A stretch of 46,650 nt of DNA from Virgisporangium aurantiacum (GCF_016863635.1 NZ_BOPG01000088.1:1-46650), one strand, 5' to 3'; counted from the stretch's first letter, positions 16,891-25,329 are shown. The notes: generated by a model not told the origin, from the letters alone. Translations and numbers: made by a program.

Positions 16891-17946
16891 ATGCCGTGCT
16901 CTGTTAAGCCCCCCATCCTCACGCGGCGCGGAGTTCTCGCCGCTGGCGCGGCTGGCGCGGTCACCACCCTGGTTGGCTGCGGGGCAGACAAGCCCCGTCC
17001 GAGGACTGGGGGGAAGGTCGACACGGTCACCTACGTGACCGGGTTCAACATCACCGGGCAGGACTCGTTCATCTTCGTCGCGATCGAGCAGGGCTGGTTC
17101 CGCGAGGCCAGCATCGAGGTCAAGGTCGTGGCCGGCGCCGGAACCCAGAAGAACCTGACCGCGTTGACGTCCGGCGCCGCACAGTTCGCCGTCATCGACG
17201 TGACCGGCGGCATCATCGAAACGATGCAGGGCAGCCGCCCGAAGTTCAAACTATTCGCCGCGCTCTACCAGCAGAGCGTGTCGTGCATCGTCGCCTTTCC
17301 CGGGACGAACATTCGGCAGCCGACCGACCTCGCCGGGAAGACCATCGGCGGCACACAGGGAGGCGTCAACGTCAGCCTGTTCCCCGGCTACGCCCGCAAC
17401 GCCGGCCTCGACGCCAGCGCGGTGAAGTGGCAGTGGCTGGAGCCGGCGGGGGTACGGCCCGCCTTCCTCGCTGGCAAGGTCGACGCGTCGACGGAGATCG
17501 TGATCGGCCTGCCCGCGGTCGAGGCCGCAGCACGACAGGCCGGCAGACTCGGCCCGGGACAGTCGCTGACCGTCCTGCCCTACTCCGACGTCCTGCGGGA
17601 CTTGTTCGGCAACGCCTTGGGCGCAACAGACAAGTTGGTCGCGGACAACCCGGAGTTGGTGATCTGCTTCCGCGACGCGGCACTGCGGGGGATGGCGTGG
17701 ACGATCGATCACCCGGCCGAGGCTGGCCAGATCATGGCCAAGCACAACAAGGCATACAAGCCCGACGTCGCGGAGGCGGAGGTACGGCAGACCATCTCCT
17801 ATGTCCGGGGTGGCGAGGAGCGCATCGGCTTCATCGACAAGACCCGGATGACGAGATCGATCGCGCTGATTCAGGGCCTCGGCCTCGTCCAGCCCGGTGT
17901 AACCGCTGAGCAGATCGTCGACTTCAACCTCGCCCCGGGGAGGTGA
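16891..17946 (+). CDS. Tat-exported lipoprotein, NMT1/SsuA-type ABC substrate-binding protein
   Basis: A 351-residue protein beginning with a twin-arginine lipoprotein signal (LTRRGVLAAGAAGAVTTLVGC, lipid-acceptor Cys30). It continues as an NMT1/THI5-like periplasmic-binding fold: GWFREASIEVKVV near 70, ALTSGAAQFAV near 92, DLAGKTIGGTQGG near 145, and AFLAGKVDASTEI near 190. Relatives bind sulfonates, taurine, nitrate or pyrimidine precursors for ABC importers. No permease or ATPase gene is seen in the window, so it is an orphan that either borrows a transporter or senses a ligand. It starts three bases after the methyltransferase stop. The ligand cannot be deduced. Confidence 0.85.
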   Translation: MPCSVKPPILTRRGVLAAGAAGAVTTLVGCGADKPRPRTGGKVDTVTYVTGFNITGQDSFIFVAIEQGWFREASIEVKVVAGAGTQKNLTALTSGAAQFAVIDVTGGIIETMQGSRPKFKLFAALYQQSVSCIVAFPGTNIRQPTDLAGKTIGGTQGGVNVSLFPGYARNAGLDASAVKWQWLEPAGVRPAFLAGKVDASTEIVIGLPAVEAAARQAGRLGPGQSLTVLPYSDVLRDLFGNALGATDKLVADNPELVICFRDAALRGMAWTIDHPAEAGQIMAKHNKAYKPDVAEAEVRQTISYVRGGEERIGFIDKTRMTRSIALIQGLGLVQPGVTAEQIVDFNLAPGR

Positions 17947-17951
17947 CGACC

Positions 17952-18005
17952 ATGAGCCACACCATGAGCCACACCATGAGCCACACCAGGCGTCAGGCGT
18001 GGTGA
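17952..18005 (+). CDS. Leader peptide with triplicated start (MSHT x3)
   Basis: Five bases after the previous stop, ATGAGCCACACC occurs three times in tandem (17952-17987). With an excellent GGGGAGG eight bases before the first ATG, the frame reads MSHTMSHTMSHTRRQAW and stops, overlapping the GTG of the next membrane protein. It may be a short coupled leader, or the original start of the membrane protein put out of frame. Each repeat offers its own ATG. Confidence 0.4.
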   Translation: MSHTMSHTMSHTRRQAW

Positions 18006-18348
18006 CTGCCGCCCGGATGGGGCTACTTTCGGTCATGCCGGTGTACGTCTGCTACGTGATCACAGAAGTAGTGCGGATGTTCGCGTGGATGCAAGGTCGG
18101 CCGGTCCCCCCGCTGACGCGTCACATCATCGCGGAGGTTCGGCCGTTCTTCCTTGGCCTGGTGGTGTCCCGGCTCGCCCTGGGCGCCCTCCTACCCGGAC
18201 CGTTTGACCTGTACCTGCTTCTCAGCGCCGGTGCCGGCTGTCCTTCTGGTGGCTGGTCCGGCTGATCCGCACCGACGATCACGACGACCGATGGAAACGC
18301 CGACGTCGCCGCATCGCCGAACGACTGGGCACGTCCGTACACGGCTGA
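17999..18348 (+). pseudogene. Small membrane protein with probable frameshift
   Basis: From the GTG at 17999 the frame encodes a hydrophobic protein (LLSVMPVYVCYVITEVVRMF, then FFLGLVVSRLALGALL and FDLYLLLSAG) and stops at 18265. A +1 frame from 18244 continues convincingly as FWWLVRLIRTDDHDDRWKRR and ends RRIAERLGTSVHG at 18348, a natural cytoplasmic tail. I therefore read it as a small protein of two or three spans whose gene has lost or gained a base near 18225-18243; a sequencing error is the simple alternative. Function is unknown. Confidence 0.5.
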
Positions 18349-18482
18349 CCGTCGCCCCGATGACCGGCGGGCAGAGCTTCCCCCTGAGCAGGTCGACCGG
18401 GCCGTGACCTGCTCGCCGGCCCGCCCTGGTCCCCAGAACTCCCAGGGCGGGCCGGCACCACGAGAAGGGCAATCCCTCAGCA

Positions 18483-18926
18483 GTGACCACCGACGCCTAC
18501 GTGCAAAGCCCACCGAGCGACCAAATCTTGTCCGTGTCCCGCGCTGCGGAGTATTTGCGCGTGACTGCCACCGCACGACCGCCAGGACTCAACGTCGAGG
18601 GCATCGCCCGGCTTACTCGGCGGAACAAGATGTCGACCTACCACTACACCCGCACCATGCAGTACGAAGGCCTGCTTCAACGGTGGGAACCCGGCACCTA
18701 CACCCCTGGCTTAGCCATCATCGATCTCGCCTGGTACCTGTCGAGGCAGCTCACCGCGATGAACAAGCTCATGTCGGCCGAGGAAATCGCGAACGCGATG
18801 CATAGACCCATCCGGGAGATCCTGCCGTACCTGGCCGTGGCCGCCGACATCAACCGCTTCTCGGCCCCAGGAACCGGCGGTTCGGCTGCCAGCAAGACGG
18901 TCGAGACGACCGTTCCTAGACAGTGA
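18483..18926 (+). CDS. Winged-helix protein, IclR-like N-terminal fold
   Basis: A 147-residue protein whose first half matches an IclR-type winged helix: ILSVSRAAEYLRV at about 16, LNVEGIARLTRRNKMSTYHY as the helix-turn-helix, and the wing LLQRWEPGTYTPGLAIIDLAW. The second half, KLMSAEEIANAMHRPIREIL, looks like another HTH, and no IclR effector domain follows. It may be a stripped-down regulator of the operon that begins about 120 bases downstream. The GTG start has GAAGGG upstream at a long spacing, so the exact start is uncertain. No enzyme or membrane features are seen. Confidence 0.55.
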   Translation: MTTDAYVQSPPSDQILSVSRAAEYLRVTATARPPGLNVEGIARLTRRNKMSTYHYTRTMQYEGLLQRWEPGTYTPGLAIIDLAWYLSRQLTAMNKLMSAEEIANAMHRPIREILPYLAVAADINRFSAPGTGGSAASKTVETTVPRQ

Positions 18927-19043
18927 GCAACACAAGGACATGGGCCCCTTGACAATCCCGTGCCAGGCGCAAATGCCGAACCCATCGGGGTGCCGAGCGC
19001 CGGCCCGCACCTCGAAGCCGACTATGGAGGACGACACCCCGCA

Positions 19044-19835
19044 ATGTCCGAGTACGTGCGCACCATCGACGGCCGGCTACAGACCGCGGTCCACCACTAC
19101 CTCCACCCCGACCTGCCCCGACGGGTCACCATCATCGGCACGCACCACTTCGGCGTACCCGCCTACTGGACTGACATCCGGGCCCGCATCGACCGGTTGG
19201 TGGCAGGGGGTGCGGTCGTCCACTGCGAAGGCTCCATGCTGGTGCCTGACGCGTCGGACGTCACCGAGGATGAGCGGCGCCTCCTGACCGAGCTACGTCG
19301 TTGCCGCGTGTTGGAGCAGCAGCGGGTGAGTCAGGTGTTTGGCTGGGTCCACCAACGCGATGGCCTCGGCTATCCGCCCCATTGGCAGGTCATCGACCTG
19401 TCCCACCTGGAGATTCTGCGGCGCCTCGGGCCGGACATGATCGGCAAGTTCATCGGGCCTCTGCGCAGGATGGTCGACTGGCCCGATGATGACCGCTGTG
19501 GACCTGCCCGATACCGGTTCCTGATCGCGGTGCGGGTACGGATCACCGGCAACGACCGGGCCATCACCCGACGCGGCCCCGCCGACACGGTCCTTGTCGA
19601 CGACCGCCAGCGGCTCGCGCTGGACGCCGTGGCCGGCACCGGCCGCGACACTGTCCTGGTCTGGGGCGCATCCCACCTGGCCGGTCTCGGCACGGCCCTG
19701 CGCAGCAGGGGTTTTGTCCGCTGCGGCGACACCGAATGGCACACCGTGCTCGACCTGCCCCCGATCTGGCCGGCGTTCCGGCAACTCCTCCCTGGCGGCT
19801 CCACCCGCAGCCGAAAGGGTCGTGGCGCGGAATGA
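19044..19835 (+). CDS. TraB/GumN-like protein
   Basis: A 263-residue protein with features of the TraB/GumN (EreA/ChaN-related) fold: the early strand VTIIGTHHFGVP at residues 28-39, GAVVHCEG at about 55, and the C-terminal VWGASHLAGLGTALRSRGF at about 205, matching the paired GTxH and GxxHxxGL motifs. Members are predicted metal-dependent hydrolases or binders; some are proteases of peptide factors, and most are uncharacterised. The ATG at 19044 fits the fold; a GGAGGA lies 12 bases upstream. The stop overlaps the next start by four bases (ATGA), making this the first gene of an eight-gene coupled set. Confidence 0.65.
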   Translation: MSEYVRTIDGRLQTAVHHYLHPDLPRRVTIIGTHHFGVPAYWTDIRARIDRLVAGGAVVHCEGSMLVPDASDVTEDERRLLTELRRCRVLEQQRVSQVFGWVHQRDGLGYPPHWQVIDLSHLEILRRLGPDMIGKFIGPLRRMVDWPDDDRCGPARYRFLIAVRVRITGNDRAITRRGPADTVLVDDRQRLALDAVAGTGRDTVLVWGASHLAGLGTALRSRGFVRCGDTEWHTVLDLPPIWPAFRQLLPGGSTRSRKGRGAE

Positions 19836-20593
19836 CGGAGGTGAAGGATGTGGGCGGCGTGAATGTCCCGGCGCGACCAACGGCACCGACAGCACGGACG
19901 GCACGGTTGGCCGGCGCGACGGACGCGGGGCCGGCGGCGGCCGGAGTTTGGCCGGGCGCGGAAGGTAACGAGCGAGGTGCGACGACCGTCGACTCTCCGA
20001 CTGCCGTGCCGATGCTCAGGGCGAGACGCGCGCTCGCGTTCCTCCTGGTGATGGCCCTCGCCCTCGGCGCAGCCGCCGCGTTCGTTGCGCTGCACGTCGA
20101 TCCGCCGTACGTCGATCCGCCGCACGTCGGCCCCCACCACGTCGGTTCGCATCGCGTGGAGGTGTCCCGCATCGGCCCATACAGCTTCGCAGTGACGGCG
20201 AGGCGACCGGCGGGTGCGGCAGCGGGGCGGGACTGCCCGGCCGGGTGGTTGTGTCTGTATGCCGGACCGGACTTCGGTTATCCACGGGCGCACCTGCGCC
20301 CGTGCGGGTCCGTGGAACTTGCCCCGTACGGCTGGTCACACCGGGTCCGGTCGGTGCACAGCAACCTGACCGACCCCGCCGATCTGGCGCCGCCGTTCGA
20401 CAAGGTGTGGTTCTACATGCACCCCGCCCCGGGTGAGGCGGTCAGCATCCGGCACCTCCTCGCCTCCGTCGACGGTATCTGGACCAGCATCTCCGACAGT
20501 TCGTACCTTCCGTTCGCCGAGTACCTGCGCTACGACTGCGAACGCCGGAAACGCCTTCAGCCCCCTGTCGGCGCGGTCAGGGGGCCGGTGTGA
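19832..20593 (+). CDS. Membrane-anchored protein with peptidase-inhibitor I36-like domain
   Basis: A 253-residue protein with an Ala/Pro-rich N-terminus of about 60 residues, one membrane segment (ALAFLLVMALALGAAAAFVA, about 66-85), a short HVDPPYVDPPHV repeat spacer, and an extracytoplasmic domain at about 133-190. That domain reads CPAGWLCLYAGPDFGY and later SVHSNLT, the pattern of inhibitor family I36 / beta-gamma-crystallin-like proteins, with paired cysteines. It could inhibit an outside protease or bind a ligand. The start overlaps the TraB-like stop, and the end shares GTGA with the kinase gene. The spacer is encoded by a short tandem repeat at about 20095-20140. Confidence 0.65.
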   Translation: MTEVKDVGGVNVPARPTAPTARTARLAGATDAGPAAAGVWPGAEGNERGATTVDSPTAVPMLRARRALAFLLVMALALGAAAAFVALHVDPPYVDPPHVGPHHVGSHRVEVSRIGPYSFAVTARRPAGAAAGRDCPAGWLCLYAGPDFGYPRAHLRPCGSVELAPYGWSHRVRSVHSNLTDPADLAPPFDKVWFYMHPAPGEAVSIRHLLASVDGIWTSISDSSYLPFAEYLRYDCERRKRLQPPVGAVRGPV

Positions 20594-21666
20594 AGCCCGA
20601 CCGTTGCCCGACCGAGGGACGCGACGTCGCCCGGCCGCATCCGTTGGTGGTCGTGACGGGGTGGACGGCGTCGGGGAAGTCCACCCTCGCCGCACGCTTT
20701 GCCGACAACGGCCTTGGCCGGGTGACGGGCTCATCGGTCCTGCTGACCTTGTTGGGGGACAGCGGACGAGCCAAGGCGAGTCGGCTGCGGTCCTGGCTAT
20801 CTGATCCTCCACCACACCCCGCGGCGGGCCCGGCGTTTGGTCCGACAGCGCGGGCGCGGCGTGGTGGGACGGCTGACCGCCTCGCCGACCTGGCCGTGCT
20901 GCGGGTGGCGGCCGGACGGTCGGGCGGCTATGTGGTGGATTCGGCGGGATCGGTACCGCTGCTGTTGTCGCCGTTCAACGACGCCTTGCTCATTCGGTTG
21001 GAGGCGACAGCGACGGTTCGCGCGGCTCGGATCCGGCACCTGCTCGGCGGCCGGGTGACGGCCGAGGACGGGATGCGGATCGTCGAGCGCAAAGACGCCG
21101 CCACGGCCGCCGCCAGCCACGCGTCGTGGGGTCTGGACCTGCGTGATCCGATTCATCGTCGCCGCTACGACCTGGTACTGGCCTGCCCCGACGTGGACGT
21201 GTGCGCCGACCCGCAGCGATGCATCACCGTCACGTACCAGATAGCGGATGCGGCGTTTCGCGTCTACAGCCGCTATCTCACCGAAGCCGGCGACGACGCC
21301 GGCAACAAGGCTGACAACAAGGCTGACAGCAAGGCTGGCTATGAGGCCGACCAAATCGCGACTAATCGAGCCGCGACCAGGCGAGCCGCGGCCAATCGAG
21401 CTGCGACCAACCGAGCCGTAGCCGATCTCGGCGCGGTCGTGGCCGAATGCCAACCGTGGATCAGCGGCATCTCACCGTTGCTGACCTCGCCATTGCTGAC
21501 TTCGCCCGGCGAGGTTTCGGCGCACCGGTGGCGGGACCGGCTGGCCATCACCGAACGCGCCACCCTCGACCGGCCCGGACCACCACACGAAAGGGCCAGG
21601 CAGAACGTTCCCGATCAGGCAGATCGAAATCAGAGAACGCTGCACGGGATGGGAGGACCATGCTGA
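20590..21666 (+). CDS. P-loop kinase, cytidylate-kinase-like
   Basis: A 358-residue protein with Walker A GWTASGKST at residues 23-31, VVDSAGSVPLLLSP at about 114 (the DGRDxGxxxxPxA region of CMP kinases), LEATATVRAARI at about 134 (the AxxxxRAxRR lid region), and RIVERKDAATA at about 157. This fits the cytidylate-kinase-like branch of NMP kinases, but the changed middle motif leaves the acceptor open: a nucleotide, nucleoside or sugar. From about 235 the chain becomes a low-complexity Asn/Ala/Arg segment (NKADNKADSKAGYEAD, then NRAA repeats) with no domain, encoded by short repeats. The GTG start is coupled to the previous gene; the end overlaps the radical SAM gene by seven bases. Confidence 0.65.
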   Translation: MKPDRCPTEGRDVARPHPLVVVTGWTASGKSTLAARFADNGLGRVTGSSVLLTLLGDSGRAKASRLRSWLSDPPPHPAAGPAFGPTARARRGGTADRLADLAVLRVAAGRSGGYVVDSAGSVPLLLSPFNDALLIRLEATATVRAARIRHLLGGRVTAEDGMRIVERKDAATAAASHASWGLDLRDPIHRRRYDLVLACPDVDVCADPQRCITVTYQIADAAFRVYSRYLTEAGDDAGNKADNKADSKAGYEADQIATNRAATRRAAANRAATNRAVADLGAVVAECQPWISGISPLLTSPLLTSPGEVSAHRWRDRLAITERATLDRPGPPHERARQNVPDQADRNQRTLHGMGGPC

Positions 21667-22730
21667 CCGTGGCCGACATCGTGGCGAACCTCGGGTTCGT
21701 CCTTGCCATCGATCACTGCGCTCGGGGATGTCTGCACTGCCCCGCCTTCGGCGACCGGACCCCGGTCCAGCGCGCGCCGTTGGCGGACCTGGCGCGGCGG
21801 GTCGCGAGTGTGGCCGCCGCCCGCCGGTCCCTCACACCGCACGACGCCCCGACCGTCGACCATCCCATTGACCGTCCGGTTGGAACCCGGGTTGGGCGCC
21901 TGATCGACCGCAGGGTGGTGCACTGCTGGCGGATCAGCGATCCGCTGGACTACGCCACCCGGCTGCCGTCGGGTGGGGTCGCGACGTGCGTGGACGTGGC
22001 CCGGCTCTGGCGCGAACACCTGGGACAGGGCCTGTATGTGGTGACCAACGGCAGCGAAGGCGCCCCGGCGGCCGGTCGGGCGTTGGCTGATCTGGTCGCC
22101 GCCCCGGATCTTGTGTCGCAGATGAAACTGACGGTCACGCATGCCGACCGGTCCTGGGACTCTCCCCGGTACGTCGCCGACATGGCGCGGGATGTGGCGG
22201 TGCTGGCTCCGCTGTGGGACCTGCGGGCGACCCGCGCCGAAGACGAGAACGGCCGCCGGTTCCGGATCAACGTCAAGACGACCGCCGCCCGGCGGGCCGA
22301 GGTCCGCACACTCGTCGTCGCTGTGCTGGTCCGGGCAGGCCTGTCCCGTTCGGCCGCGCAGGCTGCCTGCGACGACGGCAGCATGGTGCGGTTCAAGCCG
22401 ATCTATGACCTCGGCAACGCGACCGGAGCACCGTCCCCCGTCGACGGCGCGGTCAACATCGGCACCGGCGGCCAGCGGTACAAGCCCACGACCACCACCC
22501 GAAAGCGAATCCAGTACGGCATCCGGCCCGACGGGCGGCTGTTCGTCGTGGACATGTTCGCCTTCACCGAACACGATCTCGGCACCCCCGACACGCCGGT
22601 GTTCTGGCCGACCGAGGCCGACCTGGACATGGTGCTGTCCACTGATCCGACAGCCGGTCAGACAGCCGGCCTGCCGGTCGGACCGGCCACCGATCCACAC
22701 GCGGATCCGGAGGCCTACGCCCATGCGTGA
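21660..22730 (+). CDS. Radical SAM protein
   Basis: A 356-residue protein with the Fe4S4-binding motif CARGCLHC (Cys20, Cys24, Cys27; CxxxCxxC) right after the first strand. A second conserved block, WRISDPLDYATRL at about 96, occupies the GGEP position in the GDPL-type form, followed by LYVVTNGSEG at about 124. No SPASM-type cysteine cluster is seen. Radical SAM enzymes cleave SAM to a 5'-deoxyadenosyl radical; the substrate here is unknown, though the adjoining kinase, MazG-like and phosphatase genes point to a nucleotide or sugar phosphate. GGAGG lies a few bases before the ATG at 21660, and the end overlaps the DUF89 gene by eight bases. Confidence 0.8.
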   Translation: MLTVADIVANLGFVLAIDHCARGCLHCPAFGDRTPVQRAPLADLARRVASVAAARRSLTPHDAPTVDHPIDRPVGTRVGRLIDRRVVHCWRISDPLDYATRLPSGGVATCVDVARLWREHLGQGLYVVTNGSEGAPAAGRALADLVAAPDLVSQMKLTVTHADRSWDSPRYVADMARDVAVLAPLWDLRATRAEDENGRRFRINVKTTAARRAEVRTLVVAVLVRAGLSRSAAQAACDDGSMVRFKPIYDLGNATGAPSPVDGAVNIGTGGQRYKPTTTTRKRIQYGIRPDGRLFVVDMFAFTEHDLGTPDTPVFWPTEADLDMVLSTDPTAGQTAGLPVGPATDPHADPEAYAHA

Positions 22731-24330
22731 TCACCCGGCGGCGGCACGCACCTCCCCGCCTGTGATTGAGTCGCCGTCGCGATGGTGGCGCGTTGACCCG
22801 CCGATGTGGGAGCGGCTGTGGCCGACGCTGCTCGGTACCGACCGGCCCGACCCGGCCGCCGTCGCGCGCATCCTTGTCGGCGACGTCTACCAGCCGGACA
22901 GTTTCACCGTCGCCGAGCGGCTGGCCGGGCCGGCGTGGCTCGACCCGGCAGAACGCGACGGCGAGGCCTGGCTGGCCGGTCTCGTCGCCCGGCGGCTGCC
23001 ACCGGCGGCCCGAACGCTGGTCGACGGCCACGGTCAGCTCGGTGACCTGGCGGCGCACGTCCTCGGCGAGGTCCGGCGCGTGCTCGACTACCGCCACGGT
23101 GACGCACCAGTCGCCGAGTCGTTGTGGAACCAGGAGGTGCCCTACCTGGTGGACCGCGTCATCGGCTGGTGCCTGTTCGGCGACGCGAACGTCTCCAACG
23201 ACATCGCCAAGGGGTTCAACCGGGACGGGCTGAGGTTCCTCACCCGGTTCCTCCACCGAGTCGGGCACCGGCTCGACCGGCTCGACTCCGCCCAACTGTT
23301 CCGCATGGCCGTCGCCGCCGGGCTGCTCGGACTCGACCGCAAGGGCGGCCCGGCACCATTCCGGCCCATCTTCCTTCCACGCGGCAACCCCACGACCGAG
23401 AGGTACCAGTCGCAACTCACCTGGATTTGGAACGCAATACGTAACCACGCCGACGCCATCGAACCCGTCGACCATCTCGACGCCCTCCTCGACATGGCGG
23501 CGACCGGCCCGGTCCGGATGGTGTGGTGGCTCGACGACCTCATCGAGACCGGATTCGACCTGATCACGATCCAGCAACTCATGACCGTCAACCCCCGATT
23601 GCACGTCACGGTCGTGCCCAAGAACGGCCGCTACGACAACGACGCCAGCACATCCGACGTCGTGCGGCTGCTGACGCTGGCCCCGTTCGCCCAACTCGGC
23701 ACCGAGATCGGCGACGGCCGGCTCGTGGTCAGCGACCGCGGGCCACGCATGGCCACCGCCAACCCGACCAAACTCCACCCCTGGCTCATCGAGGCCATCC
23801 GCTCGTGCGACGTGATGGTGTGCAAAGGCGGCCGGATCCACGAAATGTTCGCCGGAAACGTCAACACGCCGATGTTCACCGCCTACGTCGCGGTCCGCCC
23901 GTTCACCGAATCCCAATGCGGCCTCGACGCCACAGACGCGCCGCTGGTCATCTTCGGCGCCGAGGTCGGCGAGTGGCCGTGGTGGGGATTCCACGGCCGC
24001 GCCGACCGCCGAATCACCCTCGCCTCCGAACGCACCATCCCAGCATGTCACACCACCGTGGCCGAACACGACCACCGCAAGCGGACCGCCGACCCCCTCG
24101 CCCTCGGCGACGACCTGGCCCACCTCGTCGGCATCTGGCCCCACGTCGCCGCCCGATACGGCCACGCCGCCCGCGCCGAACTACGACTCGTCCACGACCG
24201 GCTCCGACCCCACACCCCTGTCCTTCCCCCCGCTACCCGGCACCTGCTGCCGGCCGCCGCCGAGATCATCGGCAGCGGCCGGCACACCCATGGAACAGAC
24301 ACCGATGGAGAGCCAGCGCATGTCCGATGA
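22723..24330 (+). CDS. DUF89 / ARMT1-like damage-control phosphatase family protein
   Basis: A 535-residue protein whose C-terminal half carries DUF89/ARMT1-type motifs: WWLDDLIETGFDLITI at about 267 (the DNxGxExxxD region), VVPKNGRYDNDASTSDV at about 298, and CDVMVCKGGRIHEMF at about 364 (the KGxxxxExL region). The N-terminal half is helical. DUF89 proteins are metal-dependent phosphatases that remove damaged or side-product phosphometabolites such as fructose 1-phosphate and phosphopantetheine derivatives. In this operon it may clear a phosphorylated by-product or act as a biosynthetic phosphatase. The ATG at 22723 overlaps the radical SAM stop, and its own stop overlaps the MazG-like start by 11 bases. 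Assignment is by motif and somewhat divergent. Confidence 0.6.
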   Translation: MRDHPAAARTSPPVIESPSRWWRVDPPMWERLWPTLLGTDRPDPAAVARILVGDVYQPDSFTVAERLAGPAWLDPAERDGEAWLAGLVARRLPPAARTLVDGHGQLGDLAAHVLGEVRRVLDYRHGDAPVAESLWNQEVPYLVDRVIGWCLFGDANVSNDIAKGFNRDGLRFLTRFLHRVGHRLDRLDSAQLFRMAVAAGLLGLDRKGGPAPFRPIFLPRGNPTTERYQSQLTWIWNAIRNHADAIEPVDHLDALLDMAATGPVRMVWWLDDLIETGFDLITIQQLMTVNPRLHVTVVPKNGRYDNDASTSDVVRLLTLAPFAQLGTEIGDGRLVVSDRGPRMATANPTKLHPWLIEAIRSCDVMVCKGGRIHEMFAGNVNTPMFTAYVAVRPFTESQCGLDATDAPLVIFGAEVGEWPWWGFHGRADRRITLASERTIPACHTTVAEHDHRKRTADPLALGDDLAHLVGIWPHVAARYGHAARAELRLVHDRLRPHTPVLPPATRHLLPAAAEIIGSGRHTHGTDTDGEPAHVR

Positions 24331-24682
24331 ACCCACGACCACCAGCGACACGAACACTGGCGACACGTTCACCCACCTCGTCGAACTCGTCGCTGCGCTG
24401 GACCGGCGGTTCCCGAGCCACAACGGGCCATTCGAGCGGGTCTCCCGGTTGGCCGAAGAAGCCGGCGAACTCGCCGCCGCCGTCAACCACGCCGAAGGCA
24501 TGGGCGTCAAGAACGACAAACACGGCACACCCGACCTGACCAACCTCGTCAAGGAAGTCGAAGACGTGCTCCGCTCGGCGATCGGCATCGCGCACCACTA
24601 CGGCGTCATCGACCCGCTCCGCGCCTCGATCGCCGAACACCACGCCCGATACCGGGCCAACGGGTACATCCCTTCCCAATGA
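24320..24682 (+). CDS. MazG-like nucleotide pyrophosphohydrolase
   Basis: A 120-residue protein with the all-alpha NTP-PPase signature: RLAEEAGELAAAV (EExxE) near residue 48 and LVKEVEDVLRSA (ExxD) near 82. It is the length of single-domain MazG-like enzymes, which split (d)NTPs or modified nucleotides to NMP and pyrophosphate. I use the ATG at 24320 because GGAGAG lies eight bases upstream; ATGs at 24290 and 24305 would add up to ten residues. It is coupled to the DUF89 gene before it and shares ATGA with the histidine phosphatase after it. In context it could supply the monophosphate for the kinase/radical SAM pathway or sanitise a product. Confidence 0.8.
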   Translation: MSDEPTTTSDTNTGDTFTHLVELVAALDRRFPSHNGPFERVSRLAEEAGELAAAVNHAEGMGVKNDKHGTPDLTNLVKEVEDVLRSAIGIAHHYGVIDPLRASIAEHHARYRANGYIPSQ

Positions 24683-25329
24683 CTGCCGCTCGGAGCCTCA
24701 TCGTGGTGCGGCACGGTCGCGCCCGCTGCAACGACACCGGCAGCATCGCCGGACCAACCTGCGCCGGCCTCACCGACACTGGCCGCACGCAGGCAACCGC
24801 GACCGCGCACCGTCTCGCCGGTGACAACGTGACGGAAGTCCACGCCAGCACCACCCCGCGTGCGCTGGAAACGGCACACCGGATCGCCGCCGTTCTGGAC
24901 CTGCCGGTCATCCGTCAGCCAGGACTACGGGTGCCCGACCCCGGGGCAGCCGAAGGACTCCGCTGGCCGGATGCTCGGCGCCGATGGCCACCCGACCCGC
25001 TCAACCCCACCCGCCCGACCGCACCCGATAGCGAACCCTGGCTCGCCTACCTCGGCCGGGCCACCGCGACCCTCGCCGAGCTGGTCGACGCAAACGACTC
25101 CGGCACGCTGCTAATCGTCGGCCACAGCGAAACCCTGACCGCACTCATGCACCTGCTCCTCGGCGTCGCCACCCTCGACCGACTCAAGATCGACCTCGAC
25201 CACTGCGCCATCACCCGCTGGCAGACCACCACGGAATGGCCCGGCATCCGACATCTACAGCAGCGGTGGACGCTGCTCCACCACAACGACACCAGCCACA
25301 TCATGACGCAACCAACTACCGCCGATTGA
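24679..25329 (+). CDS. Histidine phosphatase superfamily protein
   Basis: A 216-residue protein with the catalytic RHGRA motif at residues 11-15 (phospho-accepting His), GLTDTGRTQA at about 33, the STTPRALETAH segment at about 57, and VGHSET at about 148 with the second His. This is a branch-1 phosphoglycerate-mutase-like phosphatase of ordinary length, acting on a small phosphorylated metabolite; family membership does not define the substrate. It starts inside the stop of the MazG-like gene (ATGA), so the two are made together, as in a nucleotide-to-nucleoside route. A 116-base gap separates it from the EEP gene. Confidence 0.85.
   Translation: MTAARSLIVVRHGRARCNDTGSIAGPTCAGLTDTGRTQATATAHRLAGDNVTEVHASTTPRALETAHRIAAVLDLPVIRQPGLRVPDPGAAEGLRWPDARRRWPPDPLNPTRPTAPDSEPWLAYLGRATATLAELVDANDSGTLLIVGHSETLTALMHLLLGVATLDRLKIDLDHCAITRWQTTTEWPGIRHLQQRWTLLHHNDTSHIMTQPTTAD

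Noticed and set aside
21630..22724. A 364-codon minus-strand open frame opposite the radical SAM gene
   Set aside because: Low-complexity antisense translation; the plus strand has the CxxxCxxC motif and overlapping operon starts.
21660..22730. Calling the radical SAM protein a prokaryotic viperin
   Set aside because: Only the general cysteine motif and the neighbouring kinase support it; the remaining viperin-specific blocks are not visible by eye.
22564..24165. A 533-codon minus-strand open frame opposite the DUF89 gene
   Set aside because: It is Val/Gly/Asp-rich with no motif or ribosome site, the usual antisense shadow of a high-GC gene; the plus strand carries clear motifs and coupled starts.
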